NCBI RefSeq assembly: GCF_050948175.1 | Contig: NC_135199.1 | Location: 11,226,501 to 11,290,500, forward strand | Origin: Xylocopa sonorina | Taxonomy: Eukaryota; Arthropoda; Insecta; Hymenoptera; Apidae | Direction: 5' to 3' | DNA: 64,000 nt | Shown here: piece after piece, positions 48,851-60,744 of the stretch | How positions within the stretch are numbered: position 1 is the stretch's first letter | Layout of the letters: the number at the start of each line of letters is the position of its first letter | The notes under the pieces: generated by a model | What the model saw: the letters and a program-made list of their open reading frames with translations, nothing else | Databases searched by the model: none | What the model was told of the DNA's origin: nothing | Position numbers and translations under genes: made by a program

Positions 48851-49916
48851 TGCTAAGAAGGGAACGAAAATGGATACAAATGTTAAACAACTGGGGCTAT
48901 TTCATGAATACAAATTACCGTAAAGTCAGAGAAAGATGTCGAAAGGGCATTCCACCTTCTGTAAGGCTACGTGCATGGTTAAACCTCTGCGGAGGTCAAT
49001 TGTTAATGGATAATAACAAAGATTTATTCGAGAAGCTAGTGAAACAATCTGGTGATCCAAAGTATATAGATGACATTAAAAAAGATCTTCACCGCCAGTT
49101 TCCTCATCACATAATGTTTATCGGAGAAGCACCTGGACAGGAAGAGCTGTTTAAAGTATTGAAGGCATATTCTATTTTAAATAGTAAAGTTGGATACTGT
49201 CAAGCTCAAGCACCTATCGCAGCATTTTTACTGATGCATATGCCAGCAGTACAGGCATTCTGGTGCCTTGTTGCGATATGTGACAAATATTTGATTGGCT
49301 ATTACAGTCAAGGTATGGAAACATTGTTACGCGATGGAGATATTTTATTTGCTCTCCTCAAGAGAGTATCTCCGATTGCTTATAAACATTTGGTTAGTAT
49401 TAATTAATTTCATTATACACAACTGGAGATCAAAATGTATGCACATGCACCTGTTAGTATGAATTACTTTTAGAAAAAACAAAAGATGGAACCGATTTTA
49501 TACATGACCGAATGGTTTTTGTGTGTTTATACACGAACACTACCATGGGAAAGTATTCTACGAGTGTGGGATATGTTTCTCTGCGAAGGTGTCAAAATTA
49601 TCTTCAAAGTTGGGCTAGTTTTGTTGAAAGGTAGCTTAGGTCGTACGTCTCTTACCAAATGTTGCCCAACAGTATATGAAACACTACAAGTATTAAGAAA
49701 TCCTCCTCAGGACATTATGGAAGAAGAAGCTTTAGTTTATCAGGTAGAATATTTCACTTTCGCACTTTCGTTTATATCTATTGAATAAATGTAATATCGT
49801 AGATCCGAAAATTAAATCTAACAGAAGAAGATTTCGAATACGAACATCAACGTCAAGTATTAAAACGGAAAGCAGCAGAGCAAACATCTCTTTCCACTGC
49901 CAATCGGACAGACTGA
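48604..49916 (+). CDS. wkd: TBC1 domain family member 10 (whacked-like Rab GAP)
   Basis: Rab GTPase-activating protein with a TBC domain, acting in membrane traffic and at apical or tubular membranes. Four exons (48604-48716, 48819-49392, 49474-49743, 49803-49916) sum to 1071 nt, 356 residues. The KIDRHGFLQ segment before the domain is characteristic of TBC1D10/whacked. The TBC domain (about 85-295) has RERCRKGIPPSVRLRAWL, where the catalytic arginine region is R-x-x-x-W-like. It also has QFPHH in the IxxDxxR region and YCQA in place of the YxQG motif with the catalytic glutamine kept, and ends with RVWDMFLCEG. The second of two close ATGs (48604) was chosen because it continues the conserved frame; the first (48599) opens another frame. 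Confidence 0.92.
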
Positions 49917-50614
49917 TAGGGAAAGAAAGTAGAGTATAAAATGAGTAATGAGCTTACAGGTATTACTCTAAAGTTGTGCCTTCCTTTATACATACTTCAT
50001 ATTGTACAGATCGTAAAATTTATATAGGTATACTTTTACAAAGTATGGAAGTACACAGATAGTGATATTTAAAAAGTACCTAACTTCTTTATTACAAATA
50101 TATTTAAGTAATTCTTGTGAATGTAATCACGTAAGCGCATACATTCCCTAAATAGGAAAGCCTCAAAACTCTTTCCTTAAATAGGTCACACAAAATAGCT
50201 TATCCCTATTTTCTCTATCATAACTATACATAGATACAATAAGATTACAAAGATGCACAATACCTGTAGATGTTTATAGTACTGTTTAATGTTGTATTAT
50301 TTCGAGCATATCTATAGTTATATGCAATTTCATACAATTTTATTAATATTTATGTACAAAAAAGGATTGTAAAACATTACATTTTTTAAGAATAAATATA
50401 GAATATTATATAATATGTTATTGAAGAAAAATTGTTTTGTTTAGCTCAACGTTGTTTTTGTTAAAATTTATCTATAACTTGATGATAATTAATATAATTA
50501 AAATACATGTTACGAATATATTTTGTCAGAAAATTTTGTTTCATTTCAACCTTCCATAGAATCGTGCTTGTGTAAGTCATATTAATTGTAAAATTTATCT
50601 AATTACATTTTAAG
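49917..50614. other. Convergent 3' region
   Basis: About 700 bp of AT-rich DNA between the TBC1D10 stop and the stop of the next, minus-strand gene. It is expected to be the two 3' UTRs. No other feature seen. Confidence 0.5.
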
Positions 50615-51792
50615 CTACCTGATGGAGTCTATACGATAATCTTTAAGATTGTTTAAAAGATTATAACGCTCGACAGCATTTGTGACAATATTCAACAAAT
50701 AAAAAAAATCATCTTGAACGCTTCGCGAGTGTAGTATATCGAGTTGAGCAAGCTTTGGCAGAAATAAAACGCTCATCATGAATACTATTGCCATTGTGAC
50801 GAAAGTGCTTATTGCTACAAAGAGAGGGTGCGATAATTGTGTTTGGGTGGTTTGTGCAGCTTCCGTATTGTCAAATGCAGGTACAGGCTACAAAGAACGA
50901 CAAGAACGTAATATTAAAAAAATCAAAATGATAACATTATATTTTTTTTTTCGAATGAAGTAAATTTTCTTCGATTTCAATTAGAAGAGAGCATACATTT
51001 GAAAAAAAAAGTAGTTAAGAAACTATGCTATGTGCGTTTACTTACAATCGTTTTATAACCGTGACTTTTTTTAAACTCTGACATAAACGTCTTTAATGGA
51101 AAGAAATAATATTTGTAGGGAGGTTGCCTGACCGGAAACTCCACATGAGTTTTGGTAATTTGGGGCACATCGCCGGAAGAGAGTGCATTGGTTAGAGAAG
51201 ATAAACTGATTGGTGATCCTTTTTGCAAAGCACTTTTATACATAGCCGCCAGCTCTGCTCTTGTGAATCCAAGTACTTGCGGTTCTTGTATCTTAGTAAC
51301 GGTAGGCACGCGAGACTGAAAAGTTAATAATAGTAATTATTTTACTTAATATGTAAATCAGTAGGTTCTTCTATTTGCGTAAAATGATTTTTTAAACGTT
51401 AATAGAGGATTTAGAAAGCCATTTACCTCATAATAATGCGGAGAATTTTCCAAATCGGTTGAATGTTGATCTATCTTCTCGTTCGGAAAGATATTATAAT
51501 GTTGTATACTCTGATTTTGGTATTTTTGTACATTACGCTGTGCGTACATATTGATTCTGTGAAGTCCATGATTTTGTCGATTCTTATCCATATAAACTGC
51601 ATTGTTATGTCCGTGATTCAACGACAATCGGTTGTGAATAGTGACAGGGGTAGGAACATTAAATTCTTGTAGCTGCAATATCACCTTTTGTAGATATTCT
51701 CCACTCGATTCACCGTTTGTTCTTACATTCTTAATAGGGTGTAAAAACACTAGAGCGAGATAAATCAGTTTCATCTTTTCTGTTGTGACCAT
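50615..51792 (-). CDS. Unrecognised secreted/type I single-pass membrane protein
   Basis: No named family recognised. Three exons on the minus strand (51792-51427, 51315-51046, 50887-50615), each a whole number of codons, sum to 909 nt, 302 residues. The N terminus, MVTTEKMKLIYLALVFL, reads as a signal peptide; an inner ATG at 51775 (MKLIY) is an equally good start. The ectodomain is Asn/His/Gln-rich, then has a Ser/Thr-rich part (GSPISLSSLTNALSS) and an aromatic PPYKYYFFPLK stretch. One hydrophobic helix (about 232-255, VAISTFVTMAIVFMMSVLF) precedes a cytoplasmic tail of about 47 residues with QDDFFYLLNIVTNAVERY. The layout parallels the other unknown membrane protein near 31.5 kb. It looks intact. 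Confidence 0.78.
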
Positions 51793-53903
51793 TTCATCTG
51801 TTTTTTTAATCAATAATCTTTTTATTCAATGAAACACATCGGATGATCAACGATAAAGCCATTTTTCTTTACAATAATTCTTTTGTATCGTAATTGTGGA
51901 TTATTCTTCCAGAATTGTGACATACCTAGATTATCACTGTTATCATATTGATTTTACGATTAATGATCTACATGTTTCCGTCGTAATATTAGTGCTATAC
52001 TCAATGAACGGTATCGCGTATTGTATTATTGTACTTTTATTGGCAACTAGCCATCAAGTAAAATGATTTATATTTTTTTTTTCAATGTTCGTAATATAGA
52101 AATAACATATCACACATGCCAACAATGAACACTTGCAGCTAGTATGTTCGCAATTGTACTAACAGGGATGGACTGCATGAGTATTCCCGACCAACTCGTT
52201 CCCCACCAAGTATTCGAGGAATTCTCTTGGACGTACGCGTAAGAACATTCATTTAAAAATGTACAAACATGCCGTATGTTAAAATATCTAACATTTTTGT
52301 CAGCAGATTCCAGTTATTCGATTACGATCAATTCTACAATTCCTAACATAGTTTTAACGAAAGTTTATATTCTTCTGATTTTGAAAATAATAAAATCCTT
52401 TTTAACTGGCAACAATTTCTCAATAATCTCGGTCGTTCAAACAAACAATTGCTTAACCGTCACGGTTGTCGATGAAGAATAAGGAAATAGATTTTGCTTC
52501 CAGTAGCGGAAAAAGTCTTAGAACAAGCATACCGACTTGTATAAGTACTAGACAAATATGTGAAATAAAATTGTAAATTTTGACAGAAATATTAGAAAAA
52601 GATTTAATCATATTTGTTTCAATATTTCTGGTAGTTTCTTGGTTCCGTTACAAAACGGCATATTTTAGTAGACCTAGCAATTCCGTGGGCATACGATCAT
52701 GCGGTACATAACAGATGAGCCAAAAACTACGTATATATTCGCCAAACACCGGATAATCAAGTTTTCAACTACATAATACTTTGGAGACTTCAACGTGTGG
52801 TTGACGAGATAGCCTCAGCGGTTGTTTCGTATTCCCATCGGTTTGTTCGCGTTTTGCGTACAAGTTGGACGGTACGAACGAATATTACGTGATTCGTAAA
52901 AAAAATGGGAACAGTACAGTAAACCAGTCCAACGGAAACACGTGACAATATTAATTACATCAACGCTTTTGAAACTTTTGCTTTCCGCGGGGATTGCGGG
53001 CTGACATCAAAGTACGAGTGGATAAAATTAAAATTAATGTAGAGCTGACGGTTGGTACGGTTCCCTGGAGCGTCATTAATTTCGCTTGAAAAAATTTTGT
53101 ACCAGAAACCTGCTTTTCTTTCTTCCTAACAGCCACATCGGATTGTTTCGTTCCGCTGCTTCATCATTAAAAGGAAACTTGCGTGGCGAGCGTGGATACG
53201 AGCGCGAACGTTACGTTTTCGTCAGCCCTTGGCAGCAGTAATAGCACTTGCTTTAATTAAGAGATTAATTTAATGCATCGAACGAAATTCATAGTGAAAT
53301 TAAAAAGAATTGATTTTTGCTGTTTGATTCGTTTCCTTACTTGTCATCCGCTCGTAAGTAATGGCAAATTTTTGATGCGAATGATATGCAATATGTAATG
53401 AAGGAATTGCGGTTCACTGAATGGATCTACAAGGAGCCGTTAGATGACAACCTGTGATTTTCCTTAATTATGTTCGTCACTGTAATTGCCTGGCTATTAT
53501 TAGTAGTTCAGATGACGATGTCCATCAGGTTAATATTTTTCGTGTCACTGAAAAAATGTATATCTTTTATCATAAAAGTTGTGTACAGTTGCAATTTGTT
53601 ACCAGTAATAAGTATCGATAAAGGTAGCATTCACAATTAAAAATTTATATAACGGCACATCGACCTCTGAAAACTGTTAGTTTCATGGATAGTATTGGAT
53701 GTGTCCAAGTGTATACGATATTTATTTGAATCATTCAAATGTGTAGAAATTTTGTACAGGATTCGTCACATACATGATACATATCATTTTTTTGAGTTTT
53801 CAAATTACACAGAAACTGATTAAATAAGTAGCTTTTCAGATATACATTAGGCGAATATTAGAAGAATGTACCGTAATCTTTCGTGCCCGGCTACGCTAAT
53901 AAA

Positions 53904-53930
53904 GGGAAGACAGGGGGGAGGGGGGTAGGG
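53904..53930 (+). other. G-quadruplex-type G-run tract
   Basis: Four runs of three or more G (GGG, GGGGGG, GGGGGG, GGG) separated by loops of six, one and two bases satisfy the standard G3N1-7 rule. It is unusual in such AT-rich DNA. Confidence 0.6.
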
Positions 53931-54080
53931 AAAACTAAAATTGCTCGCATGGATCGTTATTGTGTCGTGTATTTCCTTTCACATCGAGTGCACCGTTACC
54001 GATATCGCTTTACAATTTTTTTTTCTTATTTTCATACAAAAAGATGATTCGATGATCAGCGTCGCTACATCATGTTCTTG

Positions 54081-54118
54081 TCGTTCGCCGATCGTCCTTA
54101 TGACAGATCGGCGAACGA
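54081..54118. repeat. Short perfect inverted repeat (hairpin)
   Basis: TCGTTCGCCGATC at 54081-54093 is the exact reverse complement of GATCGGCGAACGA at 54106-54118, with a 12-base spacer that can add three further pairs around a bulge. The stem is GC-richer than its surroundings. It is too short for a typical animal pre-miRNA. Confidence 0.6.
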
Positions 54119-54563
54119 TCAATTATTATTATACGTATATTTCATAGATACAATATATTTATATATAATATATATCTTTATCTTTAGCATAACCTCCCTC
54201 TCTTAAAGTGAATATCATACAAAATTCGACGCTATACGTAATTTAACCTTTAATTCCTCGTTACATACGAACATAAAGTAGTAATACAATACGCGGCTGT
54301 ACTCAGTTTTTTCTATCCCCCTTATACTGGTTCATTTACAAAAGAAAAAGAAAGCATTCTAACCTGTCGTGGATCAACGAGTTGGATCATCGGAGACGGC
54401 GGTAGTAGGCCCTCTCCTTAAAGCGTTTACATTCATTCCTTTTTCTCATTTTATTTCTCTTTTCGAAACGAATGCGAGACCATATTAATTTCACGATAGC
54501 ACGCGTTCCAGACGGAATACCGATCACCGCTAAATCGATTTGAACTTTATCACTCTTTCCGCG

Positions 54564-54575
54564 TGCGCGTGCGCA
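54564..54575. promoter_or_regulatory. NRF1/erect-wing-like element
   Basis: TGCGCGTGCGCA matches 11 of 12 positions of the NRF1 consensus YGCGCAYGCGCR. Such sites usually mark promoters, but no gene is recognised next to this one. The pattern is weak evidence alone. Confidence 0.25.
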
Positions 54576-57500
54576 GTTACAATTACTACGTACACCAATT
54601 TCCGGTTGTTCAACACCATTCGACGCCGGATGCGGAAATTTAAATTTAAAGTCGAGCCGATCAAACGTTCGGCGACAACATAGGCGTGATTAATTAAAAA
54701 AACATGCCTTAAAAGATATATTATGTACAGAACGAAAGAATAACCACTACAAGAGGTTAGTGCCTAATTGTAAGTTGATTAAAAGTGGCGTTCGATAGAG
54801 GTCTACGTTTCTTTCTCGAAATTACAGTGTGCGATTTTATCCGTAAAGGATTATCCTTTCGAAAACGTCCGGTTTTGGTATGTCGCGCGTTAAATTTGAG
54901 AATTTTTTGTGCGGTTAATACGAATGACATTAGAGATCATTTCGACAGAAATTCCGTTGGAAATAGGCCGACATATACATATATATATTTTAACTTCTGT
55001 TTCTAAACTTATCCTTTTTAAATTGGGTATTGGTACACAGAATATTAGACACGCATCGTATGATGGATTCAGATCTACGTAAATCGCACGGTCAAGACAA
55101 GTCATTAAAAGAAAAACCTATCAAATGTACATTACAGATTGTTAAGAATTAATCACTAATTGTGTAAGTGAATAGAAACGCACGCTATATAGTGTATACT
55201 AAAAGTTTAAACGACGACGATTCATAGCACATCTTTACACATACAGTCCCAACGAAACTTACGTATTTGTACATGGCAGCATGATATTATTAAACGAACG
55301 TCGTACGTATATTTATCGTCGATATCTGAATCTTCTATTTGACGGTATAGTCGTTGAATAAATAAAAAGTACAAGTTCAATACAAGCTATACGTTGAAGA
55401 AAATTAGTTTAACAATTCTGCGCTCTATGTTTAATTGATTGGTTTATGTAAAATATTTTATTGCTATATGTACGGTATAAGCAATTTCGTCAAGAAATCT
55501 GTTGCAAAATCGCAAATAATAATAAATAGAAAGAATACTTTTGGTAATACTTTTTTGTAGTATCACTCTACCATATCCTGAATAAAGTAGTTTTCAATTA
55601 TGAATGCGTGGTAACGAAACATAATTCAAAACGTAGAACGACGTATAGAAATATAGGGTTACTTATTTTGATCCTTAAATGGCACGTGTTTTGAAACACC
55701 CTACATTTAGAAAAAAGATTCAGATGTATCATGTTAATAATTTGTCTTTCCGAGTATTATACGGTTTAAAACAAAAGAACTGCATAACTTTTATAATTCT
55801 AACAGCTATTTACAATGAAAGAGTAATACGTACATATCATATCGGTCGAATAACTGCAGATTACCGATAATATGTAAATATTTGAACGCAAGTAAATTAG
55901 GCGAGATCGATTAATTTGTTTCGTGACAACAAGAGTGTATATAAATACACAATTGTTTTAAATTATCAGATTACTTTCACCTGAATGTATAGACGACGAC
56001 TGTTAGAAGCCGGTTAGAAGCCGGAAAAATATTTTAAAAAATCTAAGTATATCCATATCAAATGTAAAAATTTTCGGAAGTTCACTGAAAAATTGGATAA
56101 AGATTAATCGAAATTACAAATTACAAAAATACAAGATTAATGTTATAAAAACTGGTATTTGTTGCCAGTTGTACAAAATGATCGTAATTCATCACATCTT
56201 AAACTCATCAGTCGCACAGAATATCACAGGAACGTTAGTATGTGCCATTGGATTCATCTATATCGAATACATAATGTATTGCTCGTATACGCGTAACGAA
56301 AACAAAAAAATATGATAAATCGTAAGGTAATTCTGTTTTAATTTGAAGTTTAAAGTCTATGCTTCTTGATCATTAAGGCAATTGCTACTTACACTGTAAA
56401 AATACTAAGAAACTTCCGTTACACATTTTTGTCATAATCAAATTATAAGCGATAAAGTAAAGCACAATGAAAACTAACATATAAGCATATAAAATGCCCT
56501 TAACAATTGTCTTATTCGGTATCACTGCTAATTTCACATGTATCAAAAATGTAAAAGTTTTTACTGCAAGCATTTCGACTTCCAAGCAAAACAGTTTACT
56601 GTTGTACTTGGTAGAACTCTTCATCCTTCTTTTTTCAAGTGTAATAAGTTTGTGCTGTTACAGTTGACATCCTCTGCTGATTGTAGCAGAGAAAATAAGA
56701 ATTTCAGATTTTCTTATGGTCGAATCAAAGGTTTTGCTTTTGAAGTTGACAAATTTCTTCTATAAACAGATTTATTTGGACTTGAGTGCCTTATAATTAC
56801 CTGTCAAATGCAGCACAATCATATTCACAATATATCATACTCAATTGCTATGACAATAGCACAATTTACAGAGTTCTACGCTAGCTGATTTGAGTACTAT
56901 CACTTAACATTGTTATTCCTTTCGGATATTAGGGCGAGTTTAGCATGAATGGCATCTTTAACGTGTGAGATAACATATGCTTCGTCGATCACCTTATACT
57001 GGGCATAGGGGAGTATTTAGTACACATTCTACATGAATTACTGTCCATGAAAAAAACCGCCGTCTCCTTCATTTCTCTTTCATGTATCGCCTAATCATAC
57101 TAACAAACATCACGCACATGTTTTCCCTTTCTTTTTTTTCCATAGGACACGCTGTATCATTATTCGCATTATATGTTGTTAGCCAGTTACATAGAATTAT
57201 TTACCTCGAGATCAATTAAAGTTAATTTCAGATCCATAATCAATTCAATCTCGGTTGATCGCTAAAATTCCGATTTAAATAAAGAAAAGCTTAACATGTG
57301 AAATCATAGGTCTAAAGCAAGTACACAAATCATTGTCATGATGTATTTTTCTTCGAGAGAAAATGGCAAATTGTAGGATAGCCGTTAACTTTAACTTGTA
57401 CCTCCGAGGTATGTCCACATTATTGTAATAGCATGTCTAGCTTTCTTTTTTCCGTGTGTGTACTCTGTAAAAAGAATAAGCGATTAAAGAAGTGGAATAC

Positions 57501-58984
57501 ACTCGTTATTCGTTTGAAACAATTCTTTTGTTCTCATTGGACCATATCAGAATATTTGTCATGTTAAAAATAAAAAATTGTATACATTAACTTACAACAA
57601 TGTTTTTAATCCTTTAAATTCATACACTGGCTGTAAAAATGTCGATGTTTCTTTATACACATAATACGAGGTAAAAACGTGTAATAAGAACAGTACAGGT
57701 AATTAATTACAAGATAATTATGAAATTCTTGTAATTGCACATTGTGCCAATCAGAAACAATCATTACACTTACTGTTCGTAATTACACGTTTCCGTGGGC
57801 ACGTCAAATATATTTCAGCTTTATACGATACAAGTCTGAAACAATTGTTAATTTTGCGTAGCATTCTTATTAAATAATTAAAAAACGCAATTAATTATTT
57901 TATATATAATATATCTATATATATATCGCGGATCTTATAAATAACAGATATTTTTTTCGTACTTAAACATCACTTATTTTCTCACTGGTAGTAACATAAC
58001 ATAAGAAAAAAAAAGATTCATTACAAATGGGGTGGCGCTGTGCTTGCAAATTTCGAATATAAATAATTCGAGAGATTATTGTTTCTACAAACGTATTGTG
58101 CGTAATAGATTCAAGTATAAAAAGAAAAATGTTTTATACATTTTCAAAGATCGTTCAAAATTAAAACTGTTATACAAAATGTTTAAGAATTTCCACTATA
58201 CAGTTTGGTTTATAAATATAAACAAGGTGTATGAAGATTACTATATCATGAAATTATAGTAAAATCTATGAAGGTATATACTTACAAGGTATATACAAAT
58301 AAAACTTTCGAAATTTATAAAGTACATATAAATTGCTGATACATATGCATAGATCAATGAATAGAAAATAATGTTGCATATGATATCATTGACTTTAGAA
58401 ACTTCTAACATTATGCCCAATGAAAATCTTTTTAAATTTAGAATTAAAATATTTATCGTAAGAAGAAAGAAAGAAATACAATTAATGGTGTTATACTGTG
58501 AATCACAGTAAGTGGAAATTCATGGGCACTTTGCACCTTTGTAGAATATTTCTACGCATAAGTCTATCATGAAGAGTAAAAATAAACACGTCACATTATT
58601 CGTTAATTGTATAAAACAACAGCAGGCAATAGTAGCAACTATAAAGTCGTAGACGGAGCATTGTTCATCTTCTTAGATCCCTATCAGTTACAACCACGCT
58701 TACAACATAATCAAAGCGCAAATTATGTAGCAACTAATTGATTCACGGTTAATAGGTCGGTTATACACACATGTACATCGAGTAGGGACGTGCGTATCGT
58801 AAACACGCGTGGAATGAATGAAACATACACGGAAAGGAAAGAAAAATAAATCTCTGTCGACCGATGCGATGTAAATCAAAAGTTTAATGTGATTGTCCCC
58901 TGCTATAAGTGAATGGCTTAGCAGCGCACGTGCCGGAGTTAAAAACTTGACTAGAAAAGAACGAGCGTGCGAAGAAATAAAATA

Positions 58985-58986
58985 CG

Positions 58987-59034
<48 letters not shown>

Positions 59035-59038
59035 TATA
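58985..59038. repeat. TA microsatellite
   Basis: About 54 bp of alternating TA with a single G interruption. Confidence 0.9.
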
Positions 59039-59454
59039 GCGTGTGGTTTCACAAATTTTCTTACTCCAAAGATTTCATTTGTTTTTCTTTCCTTATTTAT
59101 AGTAATCTTATCGACTTGTTTTACATTATCCACTGTGAGGTAGAATACTAGTAGCTGCAGGTAGTTCTTGTTAATAATGTAAATATTTGATCTTTTTTTT
59201 TAATGTAACGTTATGAATAATATCCTGTTTAATTAATTGCAAGTCAAGAGAAACCTCTTGAGTAAAATTTTAAATCTTTGTTTTAGTAATTTAAGTAACT
59301 TAATTAGTAAATTTTTATCCAAATTTGTACAAGAACTACTCATGTCTCACAGTATTCTTAAGTGAAAACCTAACTCCTCTTGTGCCACGTAAGCCCTCCA
59401 ATTATGCGTAACACTTTGTTGGTGACTTACAAAGCACTTTTACGGGCATGCCAC

Positions 59455-59498
59455 ACGTTCACACACATACACTCACATATACACACACACGCACACAG
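59455..59498. repeat. CA-rich microsatellite
   Basis: Imperfect CA/TA dinucleotide tract of about 44 bp. Confidence 0.7.
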
Positions 59499-60744
59499 AT
59501 ATATCCCTAATCGTCTTGTGTATGAAAAAGTAAAAAAATGATTCCTTTCCCCGTGTTAGAAATTCACAGCAGTTTTCACATGCCGTACAAACAAGGTACG
59601 TAAGCTGTTACTTCGCGCGTTTCGAAAACTGAATAAGAATATCAGTCTTTCTTTGAGAAGAAAAATTAGCGCAGGCGTGCGTGCGTGCACACGCTTTTAT
59701 ACTGTATATGACACGTATCTTACAAATAAACTTACACATATGCGTGCGTGATATTATTAATATATCGTAACTTGCAAGGTAGATCGTATCAGCGTTTGAT
59801 CTCCCCTTGCCATCGAACGGTAAAATAACAACGCATGCCAAACGTTTGGAAGAATACAATCCAGTTTTTAAAATTTATTCTTAAACCATATAAACTCTGC
59901 CATCGATATTTGATCGTGCTTGAAAGGAAAGACACGTACAAGATATGAGAACTTGGATTAAACGTAACATATAAAAGTTTGGTAAAATTTTATGAATTGT
60001 CATTTCAATATTGCGATATCAGATTAACTGTTATGTATATAAATATTATAATACAAAAAAGCACGATCAAATGTCAAATTGGCAAGCTATATGGTCCACT
60101 TGTTAGCATACTCGTATGTCCTATAAATATGCTTAATTCCCTTACTAGTCCATCAAGTAGTCATATTTGTTAATTAAAAAAGCACTTACTTTGCTGTGCG
60201 AGTGCTTTCCTCGAATGTTCCGTTTTCGATCACAAAAATTTTTAATACACTATTTCCTGTTTTCTTTTTCGTTAATAAAATATAAGTCATAGGTTCACAA
60301 CGTTGTCGAGAGTGTGATATCACGTGGGTCCACTGTACTGCACTTTGAAACGATTAACCAACAACCGGTTAATCTCATTCGTGAATTTTCGTTAAACCTT
60401 AATCGGATGTTCAGTTTAATCCTACTAGTCTGTCAATGAGAAATGTTTAAGTGTTTATTCCTCGTGACGCGGAATAAATGTCTAAATACACGTAATTCGA
60501 TAATCTGTGCATAAAACGTGAAATATCTCAAAAGTTGGACAGTTACTTATGCACATGTATGTGTTAGTCGAACTTCATAATGTACTTGTTTCACCAATAT
60601 ATTAGTAATTTCTTTGGTTGGCCCAATACATGTTTCTTTGAGCATCCTTATATTTTCAAACACTTTTTCAATATGTGAATATTGTCTTTACGCACTTATT
60701 CACCCAAAAATTATTGAGGTGTTCCAATGTTACATTCTGTGGTA

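Larger units (their letters stand above)
51793..60744. other. Nine-kilobase region without a supportable gene
   Basis: No frame here has the composition or motifs of a real exon. The first part should be the promoter of the minus-strand membrane-protein gene, and the last part the 3' UTR of the phosphatase. Between them, GC-richer patches (about 52.7-53.3 kb and 54.4-54.7 kb) alternate with AT-rich DNA. It includes a G-run tract, a hairpin, an NRF1-like element and microsatellites, listed separately. An untranslated transcript or enhancers are possible but not shown. Confidence 0.45.

Noticed and set aside
56385..56624. Minus-strand 79-codon hydrophobic frame that looks like a receptor fragment
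   Set aside because: AT-rich DNA often gives Ile/Leu/Phe-rich translations. There is no family motif, no splice partner and no neighbouring exon.
58032..58259. Plus-strand 75-codon Lys/Tyr/Phe-rich frame
   Set aside because: Same chance composition pattern, no neighbours, no motif.
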